A DNA stretch of 64,000 nucleotides from Lawsonibacter hominis (GTDB lineage Bacteria; Bacillota; Clostridia; Oscillospirales; Oscillospiraceae): contig NZ_JACOPP010000001.1 of NCBI RefSeq assembly GCF_014287895.1, positions 124,001 through 188,000 on the forward strand. Reading direction: 5' to 3'. The notes under the pieces were generated by a model. It worked only from the letters and a program-made list of their open reading frames with translations, did no database searches and was not told where the DNA came from. The first letter of the stretch is position 1, and the number at the start of each line of letters is the position of its first letter. This document shows, piece after piece, positions 41,876 through 51,119 of this stretch. The position numbers and the translations under genes are program-made.

Positions 41876-44068
41876 TCACGCGGCTGCAGGGAGTGCCTGC
41901 GGCTGTATGACTTCCGTATTTTCCATTAAGTCGGCCAACAACACATCTGCCAGCAGACGGCCAGCCAGATGCCCGGTGTGAATAATCACACGGTCTTTCT
42001 GCATCTGGATAAATTCCTCCTTCCGCAGCTCACGGCTCCGTTCGGCCAGCTTCAGGTCGCGGCCGGTAAGACGGGTTGCTATGACCTTCTGCCACTTCAG
42101 CAGGAATTCCGTTGCCTGTTCGATGTCCTCATATTGGCGGTCAAACAGGGTGCGTTTCTGCCTCACAGTACCATCCGGCTCAATTTCAAGCGTGTAATAG
42201 GGGTCTTCCGGTTCATCCGTCCGACGAAGGAACATGATGAAGCTCTCCCGGCGCTCGATGCGCTCATAATACCGCTCACCACTTCCGTCATTCCCGACGC
42301 AATGGTGGAGCATACGCCCCTCTTTGATGATGGCAAAGATGTTTTGGGGCGCAAGCACCGTGTAGTCGCCATCGCTGTAGGCATATTTTTTCTGCAGCTC
42401 CATGCAGATGTCGTTGACATGGGGATATTTCGCCGCCATTTTCGATGCCTGCTCCTCCAGACTCCCAGCTTCACTCTGAAGGACCAGTTCATCGTGCCGC
42501 TGGCGCAGTTTGCGCACACGGTAGACGATTTCATCACTGGTGTCATAGTGCAGCCGTTCTGCCATAGCAAGGTAGTCCTGCCAGGTGGTCAGCGCCTGCT
42601 GGCAGCTGCCATCAAAATACTCTTTTTGCCGTTCCAGATAATTTCTGATCTGTACCAGGCTCATGCGGTCTGCGATAAAGACCAGGTCCCTGGGACTGAT
42701 CCGTTCTTTTTTGCTCCAACACAGCATTTCATCCGTGATACACTGTCCGGTCCGCTTCTCAAGCTGCAACCAGGCCAAAGTCTCTGCGTCTCCGTCCAAC
42801 TGGCGCAGGCGGCGGAATTTGGGCGTATCCAGACCAAGAGCTCGAATCAACCCTGGCTCGTTCGGATGCAGAACCAATTTCCGCACACGATCACAGGAGT
42901 TGAAGCACTCGTCGGTCAGCCGCGGCAGTCCAGCCTTCCAGATCTGCTCCATCTGGGGAAGTTTTTCCCATACCGCCAAGTATTTTTCAGGATCAGTGAT
43001 TGGATGGCTTCGTATCCACTCAACCAAGCCGGTCTGGCGAAGTTCTTTTTTCCCCAGGCTAGGCAAAGTCTTTCCATACACCCGACCAGACTGATTCCAG
43101 CTATAGTTGTAATAGCAGGGGCTTCCCTCGATCCAGCGCACTTCTCTTTGGCAGTACATTCCCCAGAAATAGGAACGGATCTCTCCGCTGCGGTCGTAAA
43201 TCGAACGCCGGAACTCATGCCAATAAGGTTCGCTATGAGGAAGAATGTGTTTCCGGTAGGTCCTGTTCGCCCAGAATTCTCGGATGACAAACCCATCCTT
43301 ACACCGCTGGATGAGGTAAGCATAATGCCTCTGCGTCTGAAAATAGCCAGTGCGGCCCAGCGCCTTGAAAACAACGGGATGCCGACAGCAGATGCAACGC
43401 CCCTCTTTGTTGTGGTAGGGATGCCCAGAAATGGGCACCTCCTTCCCGCAGAAGGTGCAGTAGCCGATCTTGGCGCCGCCGCGCTTGTACTGGTAAAATA
43501 TAAAATTTTCTCGCACGGCCACCTTGTCAGCCCAACGGCCCCAGTCTTTCGGCAATTTCGGCACTTGAGCAAGATCTTTGTCCCACGGGTCGGTGATCCG
43601 CTTATGACGCCGCTCCAGCTGTTCTTCCCTCACTTTTCTTTGAAAATCGAGGATGCCGGAGTATCCGCCCCGTTCGCTGGAAAAATACCGTTGCACCATA
43701 TCCGAGTCTTCTGTGCCAACCCAGCAAACAGCATCATAATCCTGTCCAGACCATTCCAGTCTGTCCAGCTTGGCGTCTCTCCACTTCTTATCCAAATAGT
43801 CGTAGGTAAGGAACTGGCGCTTCTTTTTATCAAGAAACACCTCATAGGCGGGATTGTCCCCATCCAATCGAAGATAATCCGGCAGATAAAGCGCCGCCTT
43901 CAAAATGCCGTTCTGAACCATGCAATTCATATAGCATTTATACTTGCGACGAATGCGGGTATAACCGGAGTAGGTTCTAACTTTTTCCGGCTCGTCCTCA
44001 AGAGCCACCTTTTTCATTTCCGGCGATGCCGTCAGTTTCGGCATCCCCAGAAGAATAGATTTCTTCAA
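41876..44068 (-). CDS. PcfJ-like protein
   Basis: About 730 residues. PcfJ is named from the enterococcal conjugative plasmid pCF10; its molecular function is not settled. Two CxxC pairs (YCTFCGKEV and CICCRHPV, near residues 205-230) look like a zinc ribbon. The PcfJ core is near residues 600-660: MLHHCVGNDGSGERYYERI, FIMFLRR, PYYTLEIEPDG. The start is a TTG at 44068 (KKSILLGMPK) after GGTGAAATGAA, because the nearby ATG is out of frame. It is grouped with a PcfK-like gene as in pCF10-type elements. Confidence 0.82.
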   Translation of the reverse strand: MKKSILLGMPKLTASPEMKKVALEDEPEKVRTYSGYTRIRRKYKCYMNCMVQNGILKAALYLPDYLRLDGDNPAYEVFLDKKKRQFLTYDYLDKKWRDAKLDRLEWSGQDYDAVCWVGTEDSDMVQRYFSSERGGYSGILDFQRKVREEQLERRHKRITDPWDKDLAQVPKLPKDWGRWADKVAVRENFIFYQYKRGGAKIGYCTFCGKEVPISGHPYHNKEGRCICCRHPVVFKALGRTGYFQTQRHYAYLIQRCKDGFVIREFWANRTYRKHILPHSEPYWHEFRRSIYDRSGEIRSYFWGMYCQREVRWIEGSPCYYNYSWNQSGRVYGKTLPSLGKKELRQTGLVEWIRSHPITDPEKYLAVWEKLPQMEQIWKAGLPRLTDECFNSCDRVRKLVLHPNEPGLIRALGLDTPKFRRLRQLDGDAETLAWLQLEKRTGQCITDEMLCWSKKERISPRDLVFIADRMSLVQIRNYLERQKEYFDGSCQQALTTWQDYLAMAERLHYDTSDEIVYRVRKLRQRHDELVLQSEAGSLEEQASKMAAKYPHVNDICMELQKKYAYSDGDYTVLAPQNIFAIIKEGRMLHHCVGNDGSGERYYERIERRESFIMFLRRTDEPEDPYYTLEIEPDGTVRQKRTLFDRQYEDIEQATEFLLKWQKVIATRLTGRDLKLAERSRELRKEEFIQMQKDRVIIHTGHLAGRLLADVLLADLMENTEVIQPQALPAAA

Positions 44069-44074
44069 TTCATT

Positions 44075-44617
44075 TCACCGTCCTTTTTTTTCAAGATCGG
44101 CTCCATACCACTCATTGGGTCGGAGTTTCTTCCCATCGATGGTCGCCACCACGATCTTCTGGATGCAGCCGGTGACCGGATCTTCCTTGGCAAACGCAAG
44201 CACATCACCTTTCCGGCTGCCTTGTGCAACAGGGTCAACACCACGCACAACAGCGTACCCACAACATGCCACAGCTTTGTCCTTCTTCACATGGCTGTTC
44301 CATTTCCGCTTCGGATGATCGGCCATAAACGCAAGGCCAAGGGTGAAAAGTTCTTCCTTGGTCAGCCGCCTAAGAACCGTCAATTCAGTGCAGGAAATCT
44401 TTGAGTCAAATTCGTCCTCATCAATGTCGCCTCCGGCGTTGACAATATAGTATTCCGAGTGATCCGCATCACCGTAATAACTCAGGCAGTCCAGTGGGTC
44501 TTCCGCACAATGGAAACCGTTTTTGCGGCAGTTGGCTTCTTCGGTCATGTTCAATCCCATCTGAAACTGATAGCCGATACAAACCATGCCAGGATGAAAC
44601 CCTTTGTACGCGATCAT
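44075..44617 (-). CDS. DUF7666-like protein
   Basis: A 180-residue protein with the pattern YKGFHPGMVCIGYQFQMG, CRKNGFHCAEDPLDCLSYYG, and YYIVNAGGDID, typical of DUF7666 domains found in phages and mobile elements. The conserved GFHxCxxPLDxLxYY stretch is intact. A basic tail follows. Function unknown. Between PcfJ- and PcfK-like genes. Confidence 0.65.
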   Translation of the reverse strand: MIAYKGFHPGMVCIGYQFQMGLNMTEEANCRKNGFHCAEDPLDCLSYYGDADHSEYYIVNAGGDIDEDEFDSKISCTELTVLRRLTKEELFTLGLAFMADHPKRKWNSHVKKDKAVACCGYAVVRGVDPVAQGSRKGDVLAFAKEDPVTGCIQKIVVATIDGKKLRPNEWYGADLEKKGR

Positions 44618-44628
44618 GCGCTACCTCC

Positions 44629-45591
44629 TTAACCAGCTTTTGCCACGCTGAAATCCAGCAAAGACATCTGGCCATCAGCAGAAGGTTTCTTTTCCGGCGC
44701 CGGCTTTGGTTCCGGCTTCTTCTTTTCGGCGGGTTTCTTTTCCGCTTTCTTTTTCTTGCCGGTATTCCCGGTGGTCTTGCCAATATAGGGCTTCGGCACA
44801 AACTTTTCCTCCTGCTCCTGGTCCTCCTTGGCATCCGGGTCGCGGAAATAATCTTCCGCCCACTGGTAGCACAAATCGTCTGGAATATCGCAGCCATAGC
44901 CTTGGCCGCCCTGTCCGGGCTGGATACCATTGGCTTTCAGCTCGTCCTGAACATAGTCCCACGCCTTCCGGCTGATGTACTGGAAGCAATGGATCATGGT
45001 TTTCTTCGGGTGCATGGTGAGCCGGGCAAAAGCCGGATCATCCAGGCAGAGCGTCTGGATATACTCCGAAACGCACTCCTTCATGTTCCGACGGGTCAAC
45101 TTTTCTACATCCTTGCTGACACGCTGCATGGAGGCGGATACCACTTCATCATCGCTCATGGCGGCAAGGTGATCCATCTGCTCCTGCAGGGCCCGCTTTT
45201 TCTCCGCCTGCTTGGCCTCCCATTCAGCCTTGCGTTTTGCTTCGGCAGTTTCATGCTCGGCACGACGCTTTTCTTCATCGGCATCCTTGGATGCGCCATT
45301 TCCGGCGGGCACATCTGTTTTGATGTCATCCACATCGTCACATCCGCCATTCTCTTCCACGGGGTCATCCTCCGGCGCTTCCATCATCTCAGTAGAAACG
45401 GAGGATGCCGCATCAGAACCAGGCTGGGGTGCAGCTTGGTTCAGGGGCTGGACAGACGAACGGATGACCGGAGGCACCGGCAGTTCGTCAAAGCTTTCCT
45501 CTTCCTCAAAGGCATTTTCGCCCGTGAGTGCAGCAGCCGACGGTTTGCGTCCCTCCTGCATATTCAGCGACATCTCTGAAAAATATCCCAT
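44629..45591 (-). CDS. PcfK-like protein with possible AcrIIA9-type (Cas9-inhibitor family) domain
   Basis: A 320-residue protein. A charged coiled coil (about residues 105-150) is followed by a folded domain (MSDDEVVSASMQRVSKDVEK, FARLTMHPKKTMIHCFQYIS, QGYGCDIPDDLCYQWAEDYF) and a Lys/Pro-rich tail ending in MSLLDFSVAKAG. This central domain matches what I know of PcfK-like proteins, a group that overlaps the AcrIIA9 anti-Cas9 family. The ATG at 45591 follows AAAGGAG. Inhibitory activity is not shown by sequence alone. Confidence 0.7.
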   Translation of the reverse strand: MGYFSEMSLNMQEGRKPSAAALTGENAFEEEESFDELPVPPVIRSSVQPLNQAAPQPGSDAASSVSTEMMEAPEDDPVEENGGCDDVDDIKTDVPAGNGASKDADEEKRRAEHETAEAKRKAEWEAKQAEKKRALQEQMDHLAAMSDDEVVSASMQRVSKDVEKLTRRNMKECVSEYIQTLCLDDPAFARLTMHPKKTMIHCFQYISRKAWDYVQDELKANGIQPGQGGQGYGCDIPDDLCYQWAEDYFRDPDAKEDQEQEEKFVPKPYIGKTTGNTGKKKKAEKKPAEKKKPEPKPAPEKKPSADGQMSLLDFSVAKAG

Positions 45592-45663
45592 AGTAATCTC
45601 CTTTCTGTAAACGAAAAACGGCATGGACGGGCCAAAGCCCATTCCATGCCATCGTTACCTGTA

Positions 45664-45927
45664 TCACAGCACATAGAGCAAAGTGCTGAAGCTGTCAAAG
45701 CAGTAGCAGACCACATTGGGGTACTGCTCCGCCCATTCTTTGATTTGTTCCTGTACTGCCTGCGCCACCAGCTGTGCCGAAATATTCCAGGGCGGCGGAA
45801 CTGTCACCGTGAAATATCCCTGTTCTATGTTGGGGCGAACATCCGCATTCAGCTGAACGCATTGCTCCAAAAGCGCCTCCAACTGTCCCTTCTTCGTTCC
45901 TTTTACAACAACCATCGATCTGCTCAT
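45664..45927 (-). CDS. Small hypothetical protein, 87 residues
   Basis: Starts MSRSMVVVKGTKKGQLEALL after GGGAGGAGC. It overlaps the primase-like gene by 4 bp (ATGA), so it is translationally coupled. A single alpha/beta unit is likely; no family recognised. Confidence 0.7.
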   Translation of the reverse strand: MSRSMVVVKGTKKGQLEALLEQCVQLNADVRPNIEQGYFTVTVPPPWNISAQLVAQAVQEQIKEWAEQYPNVVCYCFDSFSTLLYVL

Positions 45928-47702
45928 GCTCCTCCCGAAACCTTCTTTTTGGCGAGCATCGGAGAAAATTTCACCTGCTGAAACTGTGTATCTCCGTTCA
46001 CATAGTAGTAAATTCGTTTCATGGGATACTCCAGTTCCACAACATCGGAAAGCGACATTGGCCGTCCGTTGCAACCCTCCGGTAATTCCACGCTGAGTTC
46101 TGAAAACAGGCGCTGCAATATCTCGGTATCGCTTTGGCCTGTAGGACAATAGATTTCTCCCGTCCAGACCATGCGATATTGAGCCGCAGGCGGCTGCTCA
46201 TAGCCGGCCTTTTTTACCGCTTCCATACCCTTGAACGCAAACGGAATCGCTTTCCGCTCGTCCAGTTCCAGCTGGTAGAGCACAAATCGCTGACTCCTGC
46301 GCTGGGGTTCCAGAAGGACGCCAAGCGCCTCCCGGCCATGGCGCAGAAATGTTTCATGCTCTTCCCGGGTCAGGCCCAGATATTCGGTCAAACCGATGTT
46401 ACTCTCCGCCCGGTGCTGCCATTGCTCGGTACAGTCCTCAATATGCGCCAACTCACACCAGCCATTGAGGTACTGTTCTTTGAATGTCTTTCTTTCCAAC
46501 TCCTTTCTTCGCTGATTTTCCCGGCGCAAGGCAAGCTGCCAATCATCAAATCCCTTATAGTTGGGGTTCCAGGTCAGCCGCCTGCAATTCATTCCGTACT
46601 TTCGGGCTGTCAGATAGATTTTTGATGCTCCCGCCATGGTCATTTGGTTATTGTACTTGTCCATATCGTGGGCTTCGATGATCTCCTCTGTACCGCTCTG
46701 CGCCAGAAGGGCAAATAATGGGTCCAGCGGACTTGTGTTATTGGCTCCGGCAATCGCAGCAAAGGTGCGTCCAGTCAAACAGTGGGATATGTCGGCTTTC
46801 AGCAACCCCTCAATGACATACACCACACGGGCAGACGGATCACCAACCAGGTGTACCGGGCTTCCCGATGAAGCGCCGTCTCTCTTGGAAGAAGAAGAGA
46901 ACCAGATGTATTTGGCGCCAGCTTTTTCCGGCGGGTCATCTTTGTCCTTCAGTGGCACATCCAGCATGATTTGAAACCCCTGTAATCTGCCGTCAAAACC
47001 AACGGCTGGAATCAAGATTCCAGATGTTTTTTTATAAAAGGCCATGGTCCAGTAGCCGCAGTCATCGCGGTAGAACCCCGGGACACCTTCCACCTTACAG
47101 CCCATCTGTATCAGACGCGCTGTAATAGATCGGCACAAAAAGGGCGGCGGGGTGCTCTTAAAGCCCAGCGATTCGATTTGTTCATCAGATAACCCACGCT
47201 TTGGTGACCGAAGATGCTCCCTATGAGCCGGTCGCAGTGTAAGCTGGACCAACAGCAGGGATAGCGTCTGGTGGATCTCCGCAGGACTTGCTTTCTCTGA
47301 CTGCGGCACAGTTTTTCGCTCGGAAGTAGAATGACGGCCGGCGTCAGCCCGGGCCCCCGAAAACGAGGACCCGGTGCTGACCGCCAGCTTAGGAGCTTCA
47401 TTCCCGGAGCGTATATGTTCTTCATGGCAGTTGTCGCACAAAGCTTCTGCTATTTCCCAATAAGCGTCCGAGGTCGTCGTATTGTTGAGCCGTGCATACA
47501 GCCCAAGCATTCCGCCATGCTCGCCGCAGTAATTGCAGCGCCACACATTTTTGACGAAATTGACATTCATTTTTCCCCGGCGATCACCGCAGAACGGGCA
47601 ATCCACATAGACACTATTTGACTGCTGGCGCCTGACACGCAGGCGCAACAGTTCCACGACATCCATGATATTGAACGGAAATTCATCCGGGTATGAGCCC
47701 AT
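45924..47702 (-). CDS. DnaG-like primase (CHC2 zinc finger plus Toprim-like domain)
   Basis: A 592-residue protein. The zinc ribbon uses Cys35, Cys38, Cys56 and Cys59 (CPFCGD ... CNYCGEHGG), as in bacterial primases. A Toprim-like region near residues 290-365 contains VVYVIEGLLKADISHCLTG and EIIEAHDMDKYNN, giving the acidic metal site. It would make RNA primers for replication of the excised or transferred strand. GGGAGGAATG precedes the ATG. Confidence 0.82.
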   Translation of the reverse strand: MGSYPDEFPFNIMDVVELLRLRVRRQQSNSVYVDCPFCGDRRGKMNVNFVKNVWRCNYCGEHGGMLGLYARLNNTTTSDAYWEIAEALCDNCHEEHIRSGNEAPKLAVSTGSSFSGARADAGRHSTSERKTVPQSEKASPAEIHQTLSLLLVQLTLRPAHREHLRSPKRGLSDEQIESLGFKSTPPPFLCRSITARLIQMGCKVEGVPGFYRDDCGYWTMAFYKKTSGILIPAVGFDGRLQGFQIMLDVPLKDKDDPPEKAGAKYIWFSSSSKRDGASSGSPVHLVGDPSARVVYVIEGLLKADISHCLTGRTFAAIAGANNTSPLDPLFALLAQSGTEEIIEAHDMDKYNNQMTMAGASKIYLTARKYGMNCRRLTWNPNYKGFDDWQLALRRENQRRKELERKTFKEQYLNGWCELAHIEDCTEQWQHRAESNIGLTEYLGLTREEHETFLRHGREALGVLLEPQRRSQRFVLYQLELDERKAIPFAFKGMEAVKKAGYEQPPAAQYRMVWTGEIYCPTGQSDTEILQRLFSELSVELPEGCNGRPMSLSDVVELEYPMKRIYYYVNGDTQFQQVKFSPMLAKKKVSGGA

Positions 47703-47740
47703 CTGTCATTCCTCCCTTTGTACCCTCGCTGGGGTTCATA

Positions 47741-48760
47741 TCAGCCAGCCTTCTGGAGAGAATCGAGCACCAGCTGGGCGGCAGCGCGCACCAGATTGTT
47801 CTTGCTTTTGCCCGGAATGAGATAAAAGCGCAGATTGACCGGGCGTTTCTCTGCCACCTGCGCGATCGTCATGCCACGGCAGATACCATCATCCACAACG
47901 ACCTGTCTGGCCTGTTCCAGCGTCATCACCTGCAGAAGCTCTTCCACAGGAGTATTCTGCGTGTAGTCGGGAGCCTCGTCCTGCGCAGGCGCATCGTTGC
48001 CCTTGGGTTCGATTCGCATCTCAGCCTTTTGGTTGGGCAGCGGCAGTTCATCCGTCTGCTCCACGGCTCCCGGCTCAGCGGTAGCCATCACAGTATCCGT
48101 GGGCACCACTTTCTCCGCCTTAACAGGCTCCACCGGCAGCCGCTGTTCCACCGACTCTACAGGCGGGGCCGTCACAGCCGTTTCCGGGGCCACAGGTGCC
48201 CTCTGCTGCGTTTTATGGCCGTTGGAAGGGAAATCACCCACGTCGGGCGCAGCGGGCTTCTGAGGGGTGCAGGCAGGCGTCTGCCGCGGTTCCGTACGCT
48301 CCACCTGAATAGGTGCAGCCTCAGCCGCCTTTTTCTCAGTGGCATCGGCTTTCTTTTGCCCAACGGCGTCCTGTGCGTCGGCACTGATGAGCTGAATACC
48401 GAAGCCGGCATCCGTGAGCGCCTGGCTCAAAGCCTCATTCTGGGCGCCTCGGATAAAGTCCCGGTTGTCCTGAAGCTGCTGTTGGGCCACGCTCATGCTG
48501 AAAGGCTCAGCATCGCTGCGATCCAAGAACACACGGGCCTCGAAAATCGCCATCTGCTCGGTGATCCGCAGCGCCGTCACGCGCATACGCCCGTTGGGAT
48601 GGGCCATGCGGAACCACAGCTTCTGATAGGGCAGATCCAGCCTCATACTGTCCTTGGTGCGGCGGAGGAACTTGAGCGGGTCAAAGTCCGGCACCTTGTT
48701 CAACTCTGCTACGGCGGGTACGGCCTCATACATGGTTTTGGCATTGCTGCTTTCGTTCAT
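47741..48760 (-). CDS. Candidate single-strand annealing-like protein, 339 residues
   Basis: An N-terminal folded domain (residues 25-130: KLWFRMAHPNGRMRVTALRI, EQMAIFEARVFLDRSD, AQNEALSQALTDAGFGIQL) is followed by a long Pro/Ala/Glu-rich linker (140-270) and a C-terminal helical domain. The order of a strand-rich N-terminus followed by an A.NEAL..AL..AGFG helix recalls Rad52/Sak-type annealing proteins, but I cannot confirm homology. It is two genes from a YqaJ nuclease, the usual partner of such recombinases. Otherwise hypothetical. Confidence 0.6.
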   Translation of the reverse strand: MNESSNAKTMYEAVPAVAELNKVPDFDPLKFLRRTKDSMRLDLPYQKLWFRMAHPNGRMRVTALRITEQMAIFEARVFLDRSDAEPFSMSVAQQQLQDNRDFIRGAQNEALSQALTDAGFGIQLISADAQDAVGQKKADATEKKAAEAAPIQVERTEPRQTPACTPQKPAAPDVGDFPSNGHKTQQRAPVAPETAVTAPPVESVEQRLPVEPVKAEKVVPTDTVMATAEPGAVEQTDELPLPNQKAEMRIEPKGNDAPAQDEAPDYTQNTPVEELLQVMTLEQARQVVVDDGICRGMTIAQVAEKRPVNLRFYLIPGKSKNNLVRAAAQLVLDSLQKAG

Positions 48761-48829
48761 TTTGCAAACTCCTTCCTGTTAAATAAAATAGGAGACGCAC
48801 TGTGCTTTTTCTGCACTTTACGTCCCTTT

Positions 48830-51103
48830 TTAACCTGCGTGTTTCAATTCTTTTTTCGCTTCGTTCGGGAGCGGGATGCCGGCGCGTCTGGCATAGGCCT
48901 TAAAATACATGCCAATGCGTGCGCCCAGCAGCGTATTTCGCTTGCTGATCTCGTTGCGGTGAATCGCCATGAACAGCACCTGCTTCTGTCCAATCAGCAC
49001 CACACGCTTTTTAGCACGGGTGATTCCGGTATAGAGCAGGTTGCGGTAGAGCATGATGCTATGCGCTTTCAAAAGCGGCATGATAACCGTTTCATACTCA
49101 GAACCCATAGACTTATGGATGGTGGTGGCATAGGCAAGGTCCAGGTTGACCATATCCTCTACGCTGTATTCCAGTTCTCGACCAACTCCAAAATCGAGGC
49201 CCACACGCTTTCCGTTCTCACCGTCTTTGATATAACGGATAAAACCCAGATCGCCATTGGATACCTTTGCGGTATTCTTGGTCTGCATAATACGGTCATT
49301 GACCCGGAAAACTTTGACGCCGATTTTGATCTCGTCTTCGGCGGAGCGAAACGGGTTGACCACTTCACGGATTGCCTCATTGAGCTGTTCCGCCGATGCC
49401 GCACCTTCTGAGCGGAAGGGCGACAGAATCTGCACCCGGTCGATGCCGCTTTCCTCAATCTCTCTGCAATAACGGGAGATAATCCGCTCGGCGGCATCCG
49501 CCTGGTTATCGCTCGCCATGAACATGAAATCCGGCCCATAGTACAGCTTGGTATTGCCCTCGTTGATAAACTTGGCATTGTAGGCTATCAGACTGTCTTT
49601 GGACTGGCGAAAAATCTGATCCAGCACAGTGACAGGCACCAACTTGCAGTCAATCAACTCACGGAACACATTTCCGGCTCCCACGCTGGGAAGCTGGTCC
49701 GGGTCGCCTACAAGCACGATTCGTGCCCCGTCCTTGATACGAGAGAAGAATTTATCTGCCAACCACATATCCACCATGGAAAACTCGTCCACGATGATCA
49801 GGTCAGCCGACAACGGTTCCTGCTGTTTGGTTCGGTTGACATCGTCCTCTTCGCTGCCGAGACCCAAACCGCTGTGAAGTGTCCGGGCCATATCAAAGCC
49901 GGTGCTCTCTGCCATACGGCGGCTCGCTCTGCCCGTCGGTGCCATCAAGACGATTTGGCCGTCAGGGTGCAGCCGGCGGTATACCTCCAAGATCGTTTTC
50001 AGAACCGTCGTTTTGCCGGTACCGGGAGAGCCTGTGATAATGGAAAGATTGTGGCGGTACGCCGCATAGACGGCAGACTCCTGTTTGGAGGACAACACCA
50101 CGCCCATCTCACGCTTGACCCGTTCCAGTACCCGCTCGATCCGCTCCGGTTCCGACGGCTCCACCAACCGCATGGCAATGCGGCGGGCGGTCTCGTCCTC
50201 CTGTGCAAACACCCGGGGCAGATAGATGTTATCCTTGACTGCCACCACTTCTCCTTTGAGAATCATGTCCTGCAGCACATCTGCGACTTCCTTCGCCTGA
50301 AGGCGAAGTGCCGGCACAGGAATCTTGTTGTTGAGCAGCCGAAGTGCCTCTTTCTGCAGGGTTTCCCCGGGCAAGAACAGGTGCCCTTTGGAGCCTTTGC
50401 CATCTTCCAGCGCCCAGAACAGTGCTCCTTTGACCCGCATGGGGTCATGAAGGTCACCGCCGTTCTTCTGAACAATGGCATCTACGCGCAAAAAGCCGAA
50501 TCCGGATATCTGGCACAGTTCGAACGGACTCTTTTTCAAGATGTCCACACTGGCTGGCCCGAAATACTGATAGATCTTGAGCGCCGTTTTCGGCGTGATC
50601 TTGAACGGGGAGAGCAGAACCAAAAGATCCTGCAGCATCCGGCTCTCCGCATAGGAGGTCTTAATCTCCTCCAGTTTGCTTTCCGTGATACCCTTGATTT
50701 CCAAAAGCCGTTCCGGCCGCTTCTGCAGAATGTCCAGCGTGTCCTCTCCAAATCGGGATACGATCAGCGTAGCGGTCGCAGGTCCGATGCCTTTGATAAG
50801 GCCCGATGCCAGATACCCCTCCACACCGCTTTTGGTCCGAGGGACGATCTGGCGCCACTGCTCCACCTGAAACTGCATACCATACTTGCCCTGCTTCCAT
50901 TCGCCGTCCAGTTCCAGCTCCACCGCATCCGTGCGGGGCAGTTCATAGCCGGTCGCCACGAAGCGGATCAGATGGTCTCTGTACCGGCGGGTAGAACGGG
51001 CCTCCAGCGGCACCTCTTTGTCAGCAGTCTTCACACTGATAATGCAGAACCGATTTGCCGGGTTGTGATAAATCGTCCCGTCATAAGTTCCTTTATGGAT
51101 CAC
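48830..51103 (-). CDS. RecD2-like DNA helicase
   Basis: A 757-residue superfamily 1B helicase. The N-terminal region has helix-hairpin-helix repeats (LIKGIGPATATLI, LLEIKGITESKLEEI). Walker A is GSPGTGKTT (358-366), motif II VDEFSMVD, motif III LVGDPDQLPSVGAGNV and motif VI YTGITRAKKRV. RecD2 moves 5' to 3' on single-stranded DNA. It sits between the annealing candidate and a YqaJ exonuclease, so recombination or element replication is likely. Confidence 0.9.
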   Translation of the reverse strand: MIHKGTYDGTIYHNPANRFCIISVKTADKEVPLEARSTRRYRDHLIRFVATGYELPRTDAVELELDGEWKQGKYGMQFQVEQWRQIVPRTKSGVEGYLASGLIKGIGPATATLIVSRFGEDTLDILQKRPERLLEIKGITESKLEEIKTSYAESRMLQDLLVLLSPFKITPKTALKIYQYFGPASVDILKKSPFELCQISGFGFLRVDAIVQKNGGDLHDPMRVKGALFWALEDGKGSKGHLFLPGETLQKEALRLLNNKIPVPALRLQAKEVADVLQDMILKGEVVAVKDNIYLPRVFAQEDETARRIAMRLVEPSEPERIERVLERVKREMGVVLSSKQESAVYAAYRHNLSIITGSPGTGKTTVLKTILEVYRRLHPDGQIVLMAPTGRASRRMAESTGFDMARTLHSGLGLGSEEDDVNRTKQQEPLSADLIIVDEFSMVDMWLADKFFSRIKDGARIVLVGDPDQLPSVGAGNVFRELIDCKLVPVTVLDQIFRQSKDSLIAYNAKFINEGNTKLYYGPDFMFMASDNQADAAERIISRYCREIEESGIDRVQILSPFRSEGAASAEQLNEAIREVVNPFRSAEDEIKIGVKVFRVNDRIMQTKNTAKVSNGDLGFIRYIKDGENGKRVGLDFGVGRELEYSVEDMVNLDLAYATTIHKSMGSEYETVIMPLLKAHSIMLYRNLLYTGITRAKKRVVLIGQKQVLFMAIHRNEISKRNTLLGARIGMYFKAYARRAGIPLPNEAKKELKHAG

Positions 51104-51119
51104 TTCTTTTTTCCCTCCT

